From Theristus sp. LFF4_11 (lineage: Eukaryota; Nematoda; Chromadorea; Monhysterida; Xyalidae), in contig JASANC010001093.1 in assembly GCA_030248135.1 (NCBI GenBank), forward strand, positions 1 to 64,000: a stretch of 64,000 bases of DNA, read 5' to 3'. This document shows, one piece after another, positions 1 through 11,745 of the stretch. Below the pieces are notes generated by a model. That model was not told the origin of the DNA and searched no databases. It saw nothing but the letters and a program-made list of their open reading frames with translations. A program made the translations under genes and the position numbers. Within the stretch, counting starts at the first letter, position 1. The number at the start of each line of letters is the position of its first letter.

Positions 1-595
1 ACCGTTTTTTTTGTTTTCATTTCTGGACCAATTTCGCCAATTTCCACGGCCGATTCGCCCGAAATCGTCACGATTCAGTATCTAGAGTTGCTCACATAAA
101 AAAACTAACACAAAATCCGTGATCAGCGCATTGAATTACCCTGGAAAACATCCTTTTCTTATTTTTCGTTTCTGGGCCGATTTCGCCAATTTCCACGGCC
201 GATTCGCCCGAAATCGTCACGATTCAGTATCTAGAGTTGCTCACGTAAGAAAACTAACCCAAAATCCGTAACCAGCGCATTGAATTACCCTGGAAAACAC
301 CCTTTTCTTGTTTTTCGTTTCTGGACCGATTTCGCCAATTTCGACGGCCGATTCGCCCGAAATCGTCACGATTCGGTATCTAGAGTTGCTCACGTAAAAA
401 AACTAACCCAAAATCCGTGATCAGCGCATTGAATTACCCTGGAAAACAATCTTTTCTTGTTTTTCGTTTCTGGACCGATTTCGCCAATTTCGACGGCCGA
501 TTCGCCCGAAATCGTCACGATTCAGCATCTAGAGTTGCTCACGTAAGAAAACTAACCCAAAATCCGTGATCAGCGCATTGAATTACTACGGACTA
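1..595. repeat. 149-bp satellite, about four units, left arm
   Basis: Four head-to-tail copies of a roughly 149-bp unit are visible: the landmark TCTAGAGTTGCTCAC recurs at about 81, 230, 379 and 528. Each unit also carries a GATTTCGCCAATTT...GGCCGATTCGCCCGAAATCGTCACGATT block and ends near GCGCATTGAATTAC. The array is cut by the window edge. Two diverged copies occur in reverse orientation at 14175-14400. Confidence 0.9.
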
Positions 596-599
596 GACT

Positions 600-995
600 T
601 TTTTCCTACTATTTTTCGCAGCTCAGACAAAATTTGTAAGAGTGAAAAACTGATACCCAGTCAAAATGCTACGAACTTTCAAAGAATGCACAATTTTGAC
701 TCAAAAAAGTGCCCGGGCAAAAAAAATAACTAAATTTTCAAAAAATACGGATGAAATTACCCTAGGAAACATTTTTGTTCAACTGTGAAAGTGTCCCAGC
801 TAAAAATTGAAAGGGCGAACACTTAAAACCAGGTGAAAACCCTCCGAACAATTAAAAATGCCCAATTTTTTACCCAAAAACAGGGTCGGGGTAAAAAATT
901 AACTCAATTTTCAAAATCTCCGGGTGGAATTACCCCAGGGAACATTTTTGTTCGACTGTGAAAGTGTCGCAGGCAAAAATTGAAAGGGCGAACAC
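600..995. repeat. 146-bp satellite family, left-arm copies
   Basis: Two to three diverged units contain GGAAACATTTTTGTT, GTGAAAGTGTC, AAAATTGAAAGGGCGAACAC and poly-T/CCC blocks. They are the reverse complement of the units expanded at 11740-14060. Confidence 0.8.
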
Positions 996-1302
996 ATGTT
1001 GATTACATACCTGAAAAAAAAGGACAAAGGGAAAGAAGTAACACTGTTTTCAGAATAGGTTTTTCGTGTCTACAGCGTATGAAAAGTAGTCGGATAAAAA
1101 TTTTTTCGCGGCTCCAAGCACAACTTTGGGTGTTCGTTTCGTGTGCACGGAACCAAGTTTGTGGCTTATACTATGCTCGCAGGACGCAGCGAGCAAATTT
1201 GAAAAAAGCGCGCGAGGGGATAACGGCTCATATTATGCGTGATGCGCTCTCCGCTCGCTACGCTCGCTCGCGCATCCGCATGATTGTAGTTCTTTTATGA
1301 AA
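996..1302. repeat. Inner single-copy part of left inverted arm
   Basis: The stretch starts GTTGATTACATACCTGAAA and ends with the palindromic ATGCGTGATGCGCTC...GCTCGCTCGCGCATCCGCATGATTG. The same order of landmarks appears on the opposite strand at 11395-11745, so this is the inner end of a long inverted repeat. The open frame at 980-1300 lies inside it and is not considered a gene. Confidence 0.75.
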
Positions 1303-3107
1303 CTTACTGCTTAAAAAACGTTTATAAATACTGCACGTAAGCGAAAATGGGGAGTGAGAACAATAGGAATGCAATGATTGACAGACACCAAAAAAGTTGA
1401 CGCAAAAAAACGCACGTGAAACTAGACAACGCCTTCATAAAACGCATGATTTCAGCATATTTTACTGACATCACTTTTTTATTATAATGTTTTTTCAAGT
1501 GTATATAATGTTTTAAATTGAATTTGTAATGTGCAGCAACAAAATTCAAAACTTTCAATTTCAAAAAATTCAATCTAGTTCATATTGATGTGAATGAATA
1601 GAAAAAAACAACAAAAACGCAAAAGAAAAGCACATTTGAAAAGTAATTTCATTTTTACAAACAAACGATCGTGAGTGGTCGATAATGCAGAAACGACTAT
1701 GATCCGGTCCGGATATTAAAAACATATGCTCCGTTAAATGGAATCATAGACAACAGCTATTTTTCTGGTGTAATTAAAAAATACAACGGGGAAATTGTTT
1801 CTTCTCGAGTTTTTAAACTGACTGATTTGTTGTTTCAATAACATTGACGTTGCAGATGCAGATGTTTATTGCCGACTCAGACAGAAATCCGTGCTGAGAA
1901 ATTATGAGACCGAAATCCAAAACCGATGATCAAGATAGTGGGGGAGGTTCAGGTTTGTAGACCGCAGCCGTTAGATGCATTTGAAATTTCTAATTTTGAA
2001 AATTTTCTACGCCAATGTACATTTGATTCTGCACGTGTCGTCTGCACACATATATATAATACGTTTAGCGTGTGAAATTTTGAAACCAGTTTGTTCAAAA
2101 TTGTTATTGTTTTTACTGCATGCAGTTCACAATGAAAAAAATCGTGGACCACTCGCATTGATTAGCTGACAATTAAAGAGTTGCATCTTTTTCAATAAAA
2201 TTTGTCAACATGGGTGTGGTTGACTGGTTTGTCTATCATTTCACCAGAAAAAATATCTGTTTATTTTCAATTAAAAACTTGAGTACTCATCACAAACACA
2301 TACGAAATTTTTAAAATGGCATTTCAAAAACCAGGTATTTTCGGGCGTGGCACAGAAAAAGGCGTGGCGTGCAATACGTTAACGAGCCTGCGAGATGATA
2401 ATTTTAGAAGTAAATTCGTGCAAATTTTCAAGCGCGTGCTAAAGTTCAATTATTGTTGACTTTGTATTCACTGCAACAAATCGAGACAGTCTCACAGAAA
2501 AACAGAACAAGCAATTTGAGGTAGAAAAAGGAGATTGCACTTATTGGGTGCCAGGTTTCACAAAATTATTTCAAGAAACAGTCAAATGAACACAAGCCGA
2601 GCAATGCCTGGGAGCTGCACTGAACAAAGAAAAACGGTAACGATGCACGCATTCAAGCGTGAATCATTTCCCAACAACGTTTAACTGAGAACACCGACCT
2701 GCAGCAACAAAAAAGCTTCCAAATTTTTTTATTTTTAACACCTTCATGGGTACATTAGAACAAAATAATGATAACAGCACGAGAATAAAAGTTCACCAAC
2801 AGTGGGTTGCGATCAAATCGTGCCCGTAATGGTCAATATACTTTTTGCATTGTAAAACAAGACGTCACAAGAGAAAAAACGACCACGTCGAAACAACAGA
2901 AACACAATTTCGAGTTCATACAGCAGCATCGGAAAGAATTTCTGTCGCGATTTGTTGTGTTTAGAAATTTTGGCCGAAACCGCTCCCCCAAAGCTAATTA
3001 GTCACAGCAAAAACAAGACAATATTTTTAAACGAATCTTCAAAATAAATAAGCCAACGCAACATAAAGTTGTTTCGTTTGAATATGTTTTTCAAAAATGA
3101 CGTCATC
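1303..3107. other. AT-rich intergenic DNA, no gene seen
   Basis: Only short open frames without family resemblance are present. This is the region downstream of the decarboxylase stop codon. A minus-strand AATAAA occurs near 2728 and could be its polyadenylation signal. Confidence 0.5.
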
Positions 3108-6100
3108 TCATGTCGATGGCGGAACGTTGCTGGCGAGCTCGCGAATGACGTTCCAAGCGAACTGTATGTCCAGCGACGTCGCTTTCGTCGAGCAGACGGC
3201 CAATCGCAGGACGAACGTGCCGTTCACGGTGGCGGCGACCAGGTGAATTCTACGGTCGGCATCGATCAAACGGAGCAGTTGCTCGCTACGGCTGTTGTCG
3301 CCCTGAAGTCGAACTCTACATTATAGGCAATCAGCTGATTGGCTGGTGATCACGTGCATGCATGCTTTCTGTGCCCCGCCCCGCCTCCGCCCCCGCAGCC
3401 ATTTCTGCACAGAAAGCATGCATCACGTGATCACCAACGACAACGCCGATTCCCTATAATTAAAAACCTGAGTATGTTTATACCTGGATAAAAACGCTTG
3501 GCGGAAGAAAACGAAATAAAACCTGCGGAAACTTCTCATGCACCAGCATTATAAAAGAAATAAAGCTCGGAACAATGGACAAATGAGAAGATTTTATGTT
3601 TTGTGTTTTTATAAGAGTCCAAATTCATTGAATGATTACGTTTTTCTTCAAAAGGAAAACACACACATGTAATGTCCTACTTTAGCCTCCGTGTCTGCAC
3701 TCTCACACAAAGCCAGAGTGTACGGTGAACTGCTTATGACAGAGCGCTTGACTTCTAATGCTCATCTACTTTATTCCAGATGCTCAGCGGTTTTCTTATC
3801 TTTGTTCAGCCATTTTGTTTCGATTCACTCGTGTACATGTAAGAGTGCCGTGTTTTACGAATTTAGAATGTGCCGTTCGTGTCATTTTCTCCCTGTTTAT
3901 TTTTTATTGTTTTTCGTCAACGTTTTAATTGAGTAAAAGTAAAGTAAAAAAACGCAAACGTTGTCCACCGGTCATCACAGACAGCAGCTCGGATCGGTTG
4001 ACAGCTCCGTGGAGCCGTTACACACGTCAAAGCAGAACATAGCACACGTACCTTCAAGCGGAAACATGTCAAGCCGAGCCGAGGGGGCACAAGTAACTCA
4101 AACGTCTTGTCTGCTTTCACCAACGCGCCAAATTCGTCGCCAAGTTTGCACATCTGAATGAGATGAACATCAGTTGTTGTTGTTGTTTTTTGCAAACTTA
4201 TCGAAATTCACTTGCAATCTTTTCCGAAGTTTCGCTGATTTTTGTTGACAATTTTCAGGCAACTAAAAACATACAGAGTAATCAACAAACGTCAATTTTT
4301 TAAACGCTTCTATCTCGCGACTGCCAACTCGCACGAAAATGTAATTTTATGGATAATACCGTAAAGTCTTGCATATAAGGTTCCTCCCACTTATAAGACC
4401 CCCACCCAAAAGTGGGCGGAGTGTCACACGGCGGGAAACCAAAAAATTCAAAATTTTGACTTGGTCAAAATCCTACCCCGTTTATAAGGCCCGGAATTCC
4501 TAATGTTCGGTTTATAAGACCTCCTCCCACTTATAAGGTTGTCACACGAAATTCCACTTTTTTCAGAAATTTTTGATTTTCAAATTTATATAAGGAGACC
4601 TTATATGCAAGACTTTACGGTAGTTTTGTTGTGCCTAACAGAACTAATACTGGCAGTTGACCCGTGACTACGGCCCGGATGAAGAATAAACCTTTGATTT
4701 TGATTTTTAGCTTTTTCAGCCTGCTGTTGCACATACACAAATCTCACATTGCAATGATCGTTCATGTTTTAAAGCAAGCTGTACCCATCGATGCCTCATT
4801 TTGAACTTTTACTTTTTTAAAACTAAAATTTTTAAACGACGAAGGAGAACCAAATGACTAAAAGTGGTGCAAATTTCAGCTTCAGAAATTAATGCAGTCG
4901 CGAGATTGAAGCGTTTTAAAAATTGACGTTCTGTAGATCTGTATCACCCTGTAGAAAAAAACTACGTGAATCTACATAACACTCGGCTAAGCGCCAAGCT
5001 TTTCTGCTCCTGGAGGCCGGCTTTTCTTGCGTCAAATGAAATCAATCCATCAACGATTTTCTAAAAAATTTCACAGCGGACAAAACTTGACATATACAAA
5101 TAGTCGGCAACGTTTCTTTGAAGGTTTTAGTTTTCTTCAACCGAGATACTGTTGTTGAACCTGACATGTTCCAATGCACTTGTATCAACAAGGTCATGCG
5201 AAAAAGGCGACCTTTCTGATCCTCTGCTGTAGCCCGGTGACCCCAACCGATCGAAGTACGAACCACAACTTCAGCGACCGAAAGCGTCGACTGAATGGAA
5301 TCTGAAGATTCTGAAACAGCATGAAAGTAACTAGCTATTGTCAAATTTTCGGTTCTGCGACTGAATGCGTTTGCATACGTTAGAAGGGAAACCAGTATCA
5401 ATAGTAATGTAGCATTTCAAAAGTGGTCCTATTTAGGGGACTCGGATCACTTTGTCAGTTTTGAATTACCGGGTCGTGCAAGAAACTTTTTACCTATCTA
5501 CATATATGCGCGCATTGAGTCTCGGGAACTAAATAAAAGAAAATAATGAAAAAAGCACAGTGCGCAGAATATCTGCATACGAAAAAGCTTGTACCAGTGA
5601 TGAGTGATGAAAAAACCTCATCATGAAATATCAGATACTCATGCATCTGTTGTTGAAAAAACTGCCCTAAAAATTGAATTAAAATTATGGTATATGCTTC
5701 AACAGAAACTGTGATATTTTTGTGCGGGAATAACTAAAACCAAAAGTGCCCAAAATGCATTATATACAAAAGGAAAACAATTTTTGAGCGGACACCCACC
5801 ATTAGATCCATTCCAGCTTTCTGGTGGTCATGCTGCAAGTACATCGCATCTACCATGAACGCTTTTTCAACGTGCGCCACGTTGCGTAGCCTGCAAAGGG
5901 AGTCAACGTCAAAGTCGTGTAAAGATGTTGGCGTGTTACACACTTATGCTGTCAAGTTCTAGTGGTCTAACGACGTGATTTCAGGCTGAGGGTTTTTACG
6001 TACCAGTACAGTATATACTCCAGAAAACACCGACCACATGCACGAACAGTCCATGTTGACGAGCATCAGCTTGTGCGCGTTGAAGCTGAACGAATCAACC

Positions 6101-9100
6101 AGCTCGACGCCATCCAACAGCCATCGATACTCCGGACAAACGGCAGCGCTCGCCGCATAGCTGCACATGAAATTTTACAGAGTGAATTTGATTGTAAATA
6201 GTATTTTACGAAAGTTTCCGCACTGTTCATCGTAATTTTACAGTTTTCTTGCTGTTTTTTAGTATGCTATCATTATAGATTATAATACCTTGACTTCATT
6301 CATTAAATGTCTCTTTAACTGACGCTACTTGACTGCTGAACTAACGTCTGTTGACCACTCACTGAGGTCTCTTGATTACTTACTGACGCCTTTTTAGTAC
6401 TTAACTGACGTATCTTGACTACTTACTGACGTCTCTTGAGTACTCAACTGACGTCTCTTGACTACTTAGTGACGTCTCCTGGCTACTTAACAAACGTCTC
6501 TTACGACTTTACTGACGTCACTTGACCAGATAACTGACGTATCTTGAGTAGTTACTGACGTCTCTTGAGTACTTACGGACGTCTCTTGACTACTTACTAC
6601 TTACTATCGTCTCTTGACAACATACTGACAGTTCTCTTGAGTACATACTGACGTCTCGGGACTAGTTACTGACGTCTCTTGACGACAAACTCCAACTGAT
6701 ATTTTAAGTAATGCCACAAATCTTTACTAACGCAGCGTCCACATGCAACCAAATGCCGTACTTCAGGCAGACATTCGCAATCTGACGGACCCGATCAACG
6801 GCGCAACAATTTGTCGTGCCAATAGTGGCGCACACCTAAATAAAAGGTAAAATATATCAAACTGAATAAAGGTGTATTGAAACCAACATAAATTTTTGTT
6901 AGTTTTCTGTAAACTGTTGAATCTACCTTATGCGACTACCACAGTGTCGAACTCTAAATTATAGGCAATCAGCTGGACAAGGATCACACGTGACGCATGT
7001 TTTCTGCCCGGGACCGACCCAGCCCCCACAGCAATGCCTGCACAGAAAACGTACATCACGTCATCTACAACCAATCAACTGGTTATCTATAATTCAGAGT
7101 TCGACTGTAAACGTGTTATCGTGCTCATTATGACTAAACACGTGATCGTGCTCATTATGACCAAACACGTGATCGTGCTCATTATGACCAAACACGTGAT
7201 CGTGCTCGGAAAACTAACGAAAATCGGCGTTCTCCCTCGGCCAATGTCTTCTTGTATGGCGCGTTCGAGCGTTGCACCAGTGAGCGCATAGCCGTCAGCC
7301 GCTGTGGTCGGCAATGCACGCAGTCTAACAGCGGCCATCAGTGACGCTCGTTCAACGGAACAGTGAGACTGAAGTGAACGTCTCGCAGAGAAACAATACT
7401 CCGCATGTAGATGCACAGGTTCGTGCTCTTCATGCACAAACCCGTGCACTGTATCGATTCACATTCACCTCAACTCTCAAAAACAAAAACAAACTGCAGT
7501 TGGATATTTGCTCTGCGTTTGTTTTCAGAAGTAAAGAGGGCCGTTATTTTTTGCACGGGTTTGATCAAGTGCACGAACATATTGTGCATCATCTGCTTAT
7601 GAACATGTGCACGAACATGTGCATCAATATGTGCGTGATTTTTTCTGTGTGGTTGAATCTGTAAATCTGTATCTGTAGATGTTGTAAAAAACTTTACGTT
7701 TTCTCGACCGTTTTTCACAAAAAAAACTACTGCCGCCATGCGCCGAACCTGCTCTGAAGTGTACGCGCAGAGTCGCGGGAAGAATCGGTGACCCGTTTCG
7801 TCTGTTTCAGCAACTTCTGATTGACGTTTGATGTGGAACCGTGAGCGCAGTCTGACACGGAAAAAAGGATTTTGAAAATTCAAAGAAACCTCACAAGCAT
7901 TCGAAGAAACCTCAACAGATTTAGCGAAATGCATGCACAATATGTATGTTTGTTTAAAAATCTGTCACCTTTTTCGCTGTCTCTGTCATACAGAGCTCGC
8001 GAAAGGAAATAAAACGGAACAAGATTGATTGGATAGAAGATGTTATTTGGCCACAAACTATTTCTTTAAACCAACCACACACGATTCTCATTCACATTCA
8101 ATGAGATACATATGTAGAGTTTTATTTTTACACTTAATTTTATGTACACTTTTATTCTGCACAACTAAAACTCTGACTGGTTTGAAGACACATACTGTAC
8201 TGACAGCTTGAAAGCAGCGACCGTTTGCGCCTTCAGGCACTGCGTGCGCGCTCCACCGACGAGCGACGTCTGTTTCCGGTGCAGGGCGGCCTCGTGGTCG
8301 AGCGCTCGATTTCTGGCAGCCAACAGTGCGAGCACGGTGCACTCGCTGGTGGTGCTCTGAGTGTTGTGCAAAACTCGAGAAATTCCGGGAATATATCCGC
8401 TTCGAAATGCATAATAGAGCCAGAGCGAGGCTTTGTGTTTTCTTTCATTTTGGTGTCACCGATCCGAGAGACTCGATGCGCGCATTGATTGTTCATGCAT
8501 ATATGACGCGGGAAATTCAAAATTGCTGAAGTGACCCTCGAGTCGACCCAGTTATTTTGAATTGCCCATTGAAACTAAAAAAACAAAAACCATACAACAA
8601 AATTGCCACATGAAAAGTTCAAGACAGAAAATACGTGCGCGCAGATACACACGCACACACACATAGGAGTTGTTTTTTAAAAAAATAGGAAAAGGGTAAA
8701 AAATTTTTTTTTTATTCGCGCGCTCCTTGAACCCTGAAAAATGTTTGTATTACGCCGGCTCCAGGACCCGGATGCGAGTTTAGAAAGTGTTCGGGCAGTC
8801 CAAGCATTTTCGCCACCCAATCCATCACGACCAATTCCAGTTCAGTGCAGGACGGACTCGATTTCTGCACACAAATACCGTACTTATGAACCGTTGATCC
8901 AAGTCCGCAGCGACCACACTCGATTTGGACTTTCGAATTGGATTTTCGTTTAAAAATGGGTGAACAGCGCTCACCCAAGTGAAGCCGATCGATCCGAGAC
9001 CACCGGAGAGCATGTCGCCCATGATTGCTTGGTAGCTCAAAGCGCATGGGTAGTACGCGAAGAAATGTGGATGGTGCCAGTGCGTGTTCTGAATAATGCA

Positions 9101-9956
9101 ATTACCCGCACCAAAAAAACTGAAACGCGACAAGACGACGTCGTCAACAAACGGAGGGGGACACGGGGGTTGGGGTGGGGGAGGGAAACATTTGACAGTG
9201 AAGCTTTTAATGGCTTGTAAAAAGGACGCCAAAATGCGGGCGACTTTTCATTTTGCGAGTAGGCTTGAAAAAATCTCAGTTCCATTACAAGAAGCAATAT
9301 CGTGCCAAGACCGTAGACACCGTACACTCGTAGGGTGCACAGTTTCATCACATTTATTTCACTGAAACCAACATTGTCAATGACAACGCGATTGATGTCT
9401 TCGAATATCGCTGGCCATTCTTCGCCATCAACTGGTGCCTCGCTTGGCAGCTAAAATTAAAAACACATGATACGTTCAACATTAAAAAAATCTTCACTGC
9501 AGATCAGTCAATATATACACCGTAATATTTCTTGTGGCAATAAATTAAAATGTGCCTGAAGAATTCCGGCCTGGACATTTAAAGCCCGGCCCAGCGAATT
9601 TTTCTTCACACGAGCAATAGCAAACAATCTGTGCTAAAGACGATTCGCCGGGCCGGAATCGTCCGGGCCAATATCGTCCGAGCCGGACTCATCCGGGCCA
9701 GAATCGTCCAAGCCAAAATTGTCCGGGCCAGAATCGTCAGGGGCCAAAATTATCCGGGCCAAAATCGTCCGAGCCGGTATCGTCCGGGCCGCAATGAGCG
9801 GGCTGCCACAGTACACCAACGCCAGCAACTTACCATGGGCCGCATGAAGCCTGGTCGAACATCAGGCATTGGTCGATAGTTGCGCAACTTCTCCCAATAG
9901 TTTGCGACGCAATTCACCATCTCAACGCCCCATATGCGAAACTGCTCCGAATCCAT
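3108..9956 (-). CDS. Aromatic L-amino-acid decarboxylase (PLP group II)
   Basis: A 12-exon gene for a PLP-dependent decarboxylase that makes a biogenic amine from an aromatic amino acid in the cytosol. Exons on the minus strand: 9956-9834, 9450-9373, 9088-8975, 8864-8745, 8356-8178, 7381-7219, 6835-6732, 6160-6035, 5890-5800, 5310-5212, 4153-4052, 3302-3108; about 497 aa against about 480 for DDC. Visible family motifs are [10 protein letters not shown] at the N-terminus, [18 protein letters not shown] after a conserved His, [14 protein letters not shown] (the Asp that binds PLP nitrogen) and FNAHK with the PLP lysine. FNAHKL replaces the usual NPHKW. Intron positions match the vertebrate DDC gene at several sites as I remember it. 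The exon ending at 8745 has no GT donor if the conserved VIQ is kept (the alternative is GTAATA at 8753). The 8178/7381 junction has a canonical solution that adds four residues. Substrate (DOPA, tyrosine or histidine) cannot be decided. Introns hold several MITEs and minisatellites. Confidence 0.93.
3305..3462. mobile_element. MITE family 1, copy at decarboxylase acceptor
   Basis: The inverted-repeat body runs from AAGTCGAACTCTA through CAATCAGCTGATTGGCTGGTGATCACGTG to the matching CACGTGATCACC...CCTATAAT. Its left end touches the last decarboxylase exon, whose acceptor AG is at 3304-3303. Other copies are at 6942-7107, 34867-35022, 50844-51009 and partly at 51695-51820. Confidence 0.8.
4357..4622. 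mobile_element. 266-bp MITE family 2 with perfect terminal repeats
   Basis: The ends are exact inverted copies, TACCGTAAAGTCTTGCATAT and its complement, and the outer TA fits a Tc1/mariner-type TA target duplication. Internal CCTCCCACTTATAAG motifs repeat. A degraded relative without clear ends lies at 25240-25380. Confidence 0.9.
4640..4712 (+). mobile_element. Possible 3' end of a LINE or SINE
   Basis: GACTACGGCCCGGATGAAGAATAAA is followed by short TTGATTT repeats, the tail form common for some non-LTR elements. It is too short to classify. Confidence 0.35.
5405..5560. repeat. Short dispersed repeat (GAGACTCAATGCGC family)
   Basis: Contains an imperfect palindrome around CCTATTTAGGGGACTCGGATC, then TTTTGAATTACC and GCGCATTGAGTCTCGGGAAC. 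Related copies are at 8465-8575 and 42930-43075, with end fragments at 42310-42345 and 45415-45445. Confidence 0.65.
6300..6690. repeat. Minisatellite in a decarboxylase intron
   Basis: About seventeen degenerate units of roughly 21-23 bp built on TACTGACGTCTCTTGAC. It lies between the exons at 6160 and 6732. Confidence 0.85.
6942..7107. mobile_element. MITE family 1, complete copy
   Basis: Ends CAGTGTCGAACTCTAAATTA and TAATTCAGAGTTCGACTG are inverted repeats, with further matching of CAATCAGCTG and CAACTGG inward. It sits in a decarboxylase intron directly beside a tandem repeat. Confidence 0.8.
7112..7206. repeat. 27-bp tandem repeat, about 3.5 copies
   Basis: The unit ATCGTGCTCATTATGACCAA plus ACACGTG is repeated with one or two changes. 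It ends 12 bp before the edge of the decarboxylase exon 7219-7381. Confidence 0.9.
8716..8744. mobile_element. Short repeat end abutting a decarboxylase exon
   Basis: TTCGCGCGCTCCTTGAACCC followed by TGAAAAA is shared almost exactly with 19669-19692. In reverse it reads CAGGGT..., similar to hAT terminal repeats. It begins just past the last conserved codon (CAA, 8747-8745) of the fourth decarboxylase exon. Confidence 0.5.
9636..9792. repeat. 15-bp minisatellite in decarboxylase intron 1
   Basis: About ten units of CCGGGCCAGAATCGT with C/A/T variants, located in the first intron, 42 bp downstream of its donor on the transcribed strand. Confidence 0.9.
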
Positions 9957-10899
9957 TATTATGCTGCCAATCGAAGGAAAAAGTTTGTAAAATTAGCTTT
10001 AGTTGCGAAACTTTTTTTGTGTATATGTGCACGTGAAGTTGAACATGAAGACCGAAACGACACATGCACTTCAATGAGTTTTTAATGCCTATACCGTATT
10101 CGAAAAGATTCAAATAAACTTTTACTCGTTTTTTTTTTAATTGTGAACGTATTCATGCAAAACGGGGAAACAACAAGTTTGTTCTGCAATTGCTTGTCAC
10201 GCCCATGTAAATTTCATGATTGCTTGCAGTTGATTCAAAAGTGTGTGTGTTTCGTTTGTGTTTCAACATTTTTCTCCAGCATTGTGTGCACTGAAATCAA
10301 TCAAATGTTGGAAACCGCAGTTAGCGACATAGAACATTAGTCATTGCAAATTTGAACAATTAAAACGTTCTGGTTTTAAAATGGGATTATTTCACAAACA
10401 TGAACTAGTTTTTTATTAACTGAAACAATGATTGGAAAAGGGGGCAAAAAAATGGAGAGCATCTCAAATCAATTGTGAAATTGTGTCTGTAAACACCGCA
10501 CACGCATAAGGAATTCCATGTTTGACGTAAAACGCTGCGAAGTAAAATAAAAGTGGAAACAACTATTGTGTGTTGTTAAGTTGAGCTGTTTGTTGACGAA
10601 ATGGAATGTCTTTTTTTCTGTTAACCTTGTAATTTTAAAAATTGCTCATATGAATTACATATGTACATATGCACGTACGTACGTAATGTGCGTGAACAGG
10701 TTTGAACGAAACAGAAGTACATTGTTGTCAACATGGGCGTGGTTCACCATTCACCACTTGACGTTGAACAGGCGTCTGCAACCTGAAAAGTGCTCATTAA
10801 CAATTAAGGGAAGGGTGTGGCAACGAAATAATTGTCAGAATAGGTGTGGTTTATGCTAAACACTTTTCTTTTTTTCAGAAAATGATTGGGTTTTTTTTT
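9957..10899. other. Upstream flank of the decarboxylase gene
   Basis: No coding region is recognised. It contains CATATGTACATATGCACGTA and a GTCAACATGGGCGTGGTT motif that also occurs, slightly changed, at about 2204-2222. The promoter of the minus-strand decarboxylase is expected here, but no element could be assigned. Confidence 0.4.
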
Positions 10900-11170
10900 T
10901 TAAAACATAAATTGGAGACCTGGAGGGGCAGGGGGGAGAAAAAAAAATTTGCACAAGCGCCGCGCGTGTCTGCCGCCGCCGCGGCGCCGCCGCGGGGGGC
11001 AGGCACCCGCCCGTCGCGGCGGCCGCGGCGCCGCCGCCGCGCGCCGCCGGCCGCGCGGCAAGACGGGGGGGGGCCCCCCAAACACGCCCCGCGGCCCCTT
11101 CGGGGGCGGGGAAACCAACTCGCCAAACGAAAAAAAAAAAAAAAAAAATTCAACCACCACCAACAAAAAA
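10900..11170. other. Low-complexity GC-rich block, suspect sequence
   Basis: CCGCCGCGGCG-type runs, a run of nine G followed by six C, and A runs of up to 19 alternate within 270 bp. Base composition is wholly unlike the flanks. The long open frames here on both strands are composition effects. Confidence 0.6.
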
Positions 11171-11394
11171 AACACCACCCCGTCCTGGCCGGGGCGCAAC
11201 GTGTGTCGTCGGATGTCGTCTGTCCTCATGTGGCAGTCACGTGCGTGCCAAGCAACGTCCACCACCGGCCCCCCACTGCGCACGCCACCGTGCATCGGGA
11301 CGCAGGCATACGCAGCGCTGTGCTGCCTCTGTTGGTCTCCATGGAGTGAATTGACTGATTGTGATTACAATGACCAACAATGATAAACGGACAG

Positions 11395-11745
11395 AGATTT
11401 CATGAACCAATCATGCGGATGCGCGAGCGAGCGAAGCGAGCGGAAGCGTACGATTATCAGGAGGAGGAGGAGCGAGCGGAAGCGCATCACGCATTATATG
11501 GCTGAATATGGACCTGCGCGCGTTTTCAAAATTTAGTCGCTGTCCTGCAGCAACTAATATACGTGCTGCAAACTTGATACTGTGCACACGTAGAGACCTG
11601 CCAAAGTTGCAAACTGTGCCGAAGAAAAATTTTCGCCAGACTTCTTTACGTACGTTCTAGACGCGAATTACCTATTCTGAAAAGTTGGTTACTTATTCTT
11701 CTGTCTCCTTTTTTTTTCAGCTATGTAATCAATATGTGTTCGCCC
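11395..11745. repeat. Inner single-copy part of right inverted arm
   Basis: Reverse-complement counterpart of 996-1302: CATGCGGATGCGCGAGCG...GCGCATCACGCATTATAT near the inner edge, then CCTATTCTGAAAA and CTATGTAATCAATATGTGTTC at the satellite border. The interior is diverged from the left copy. Confidence 0.7.

Larger units (their letters stand above)
4273..4953. mobile_element. MITE-like element interrupted by a second MITE
   Basis: The left terminus ACGTCAATTTTTTAAACGCTTC...CTCGCGACTGC is matched in reverse at about 4890-4950 (GCAGTCGCGAGATTGAAGCG...TTGACGT). The element lies in a decarboxylase intron and contains the complete MITE at 4357-4622, so it is the older insertion. Confidence 0.7.

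Noticed and set aside
1..595. CRISPR-like array
   Set aside because: Units are contiguous 149-bp tandem satellites without short conserved repeats separated by unique spacers; eukaryotic context.
5042..5401. 119-codon minus-strand frame
   Set aside because: Different frame over the decarboxylase exon 5310-5212; the family motif [13 protein letters not shown] is in the spliced frame instead.
10846..11383. Overlapping Arg/Pro/Gly-rich frames on both strands
   Set aside because: Produced by the GC homopolymer block; both strands open at once, no family resemblance.
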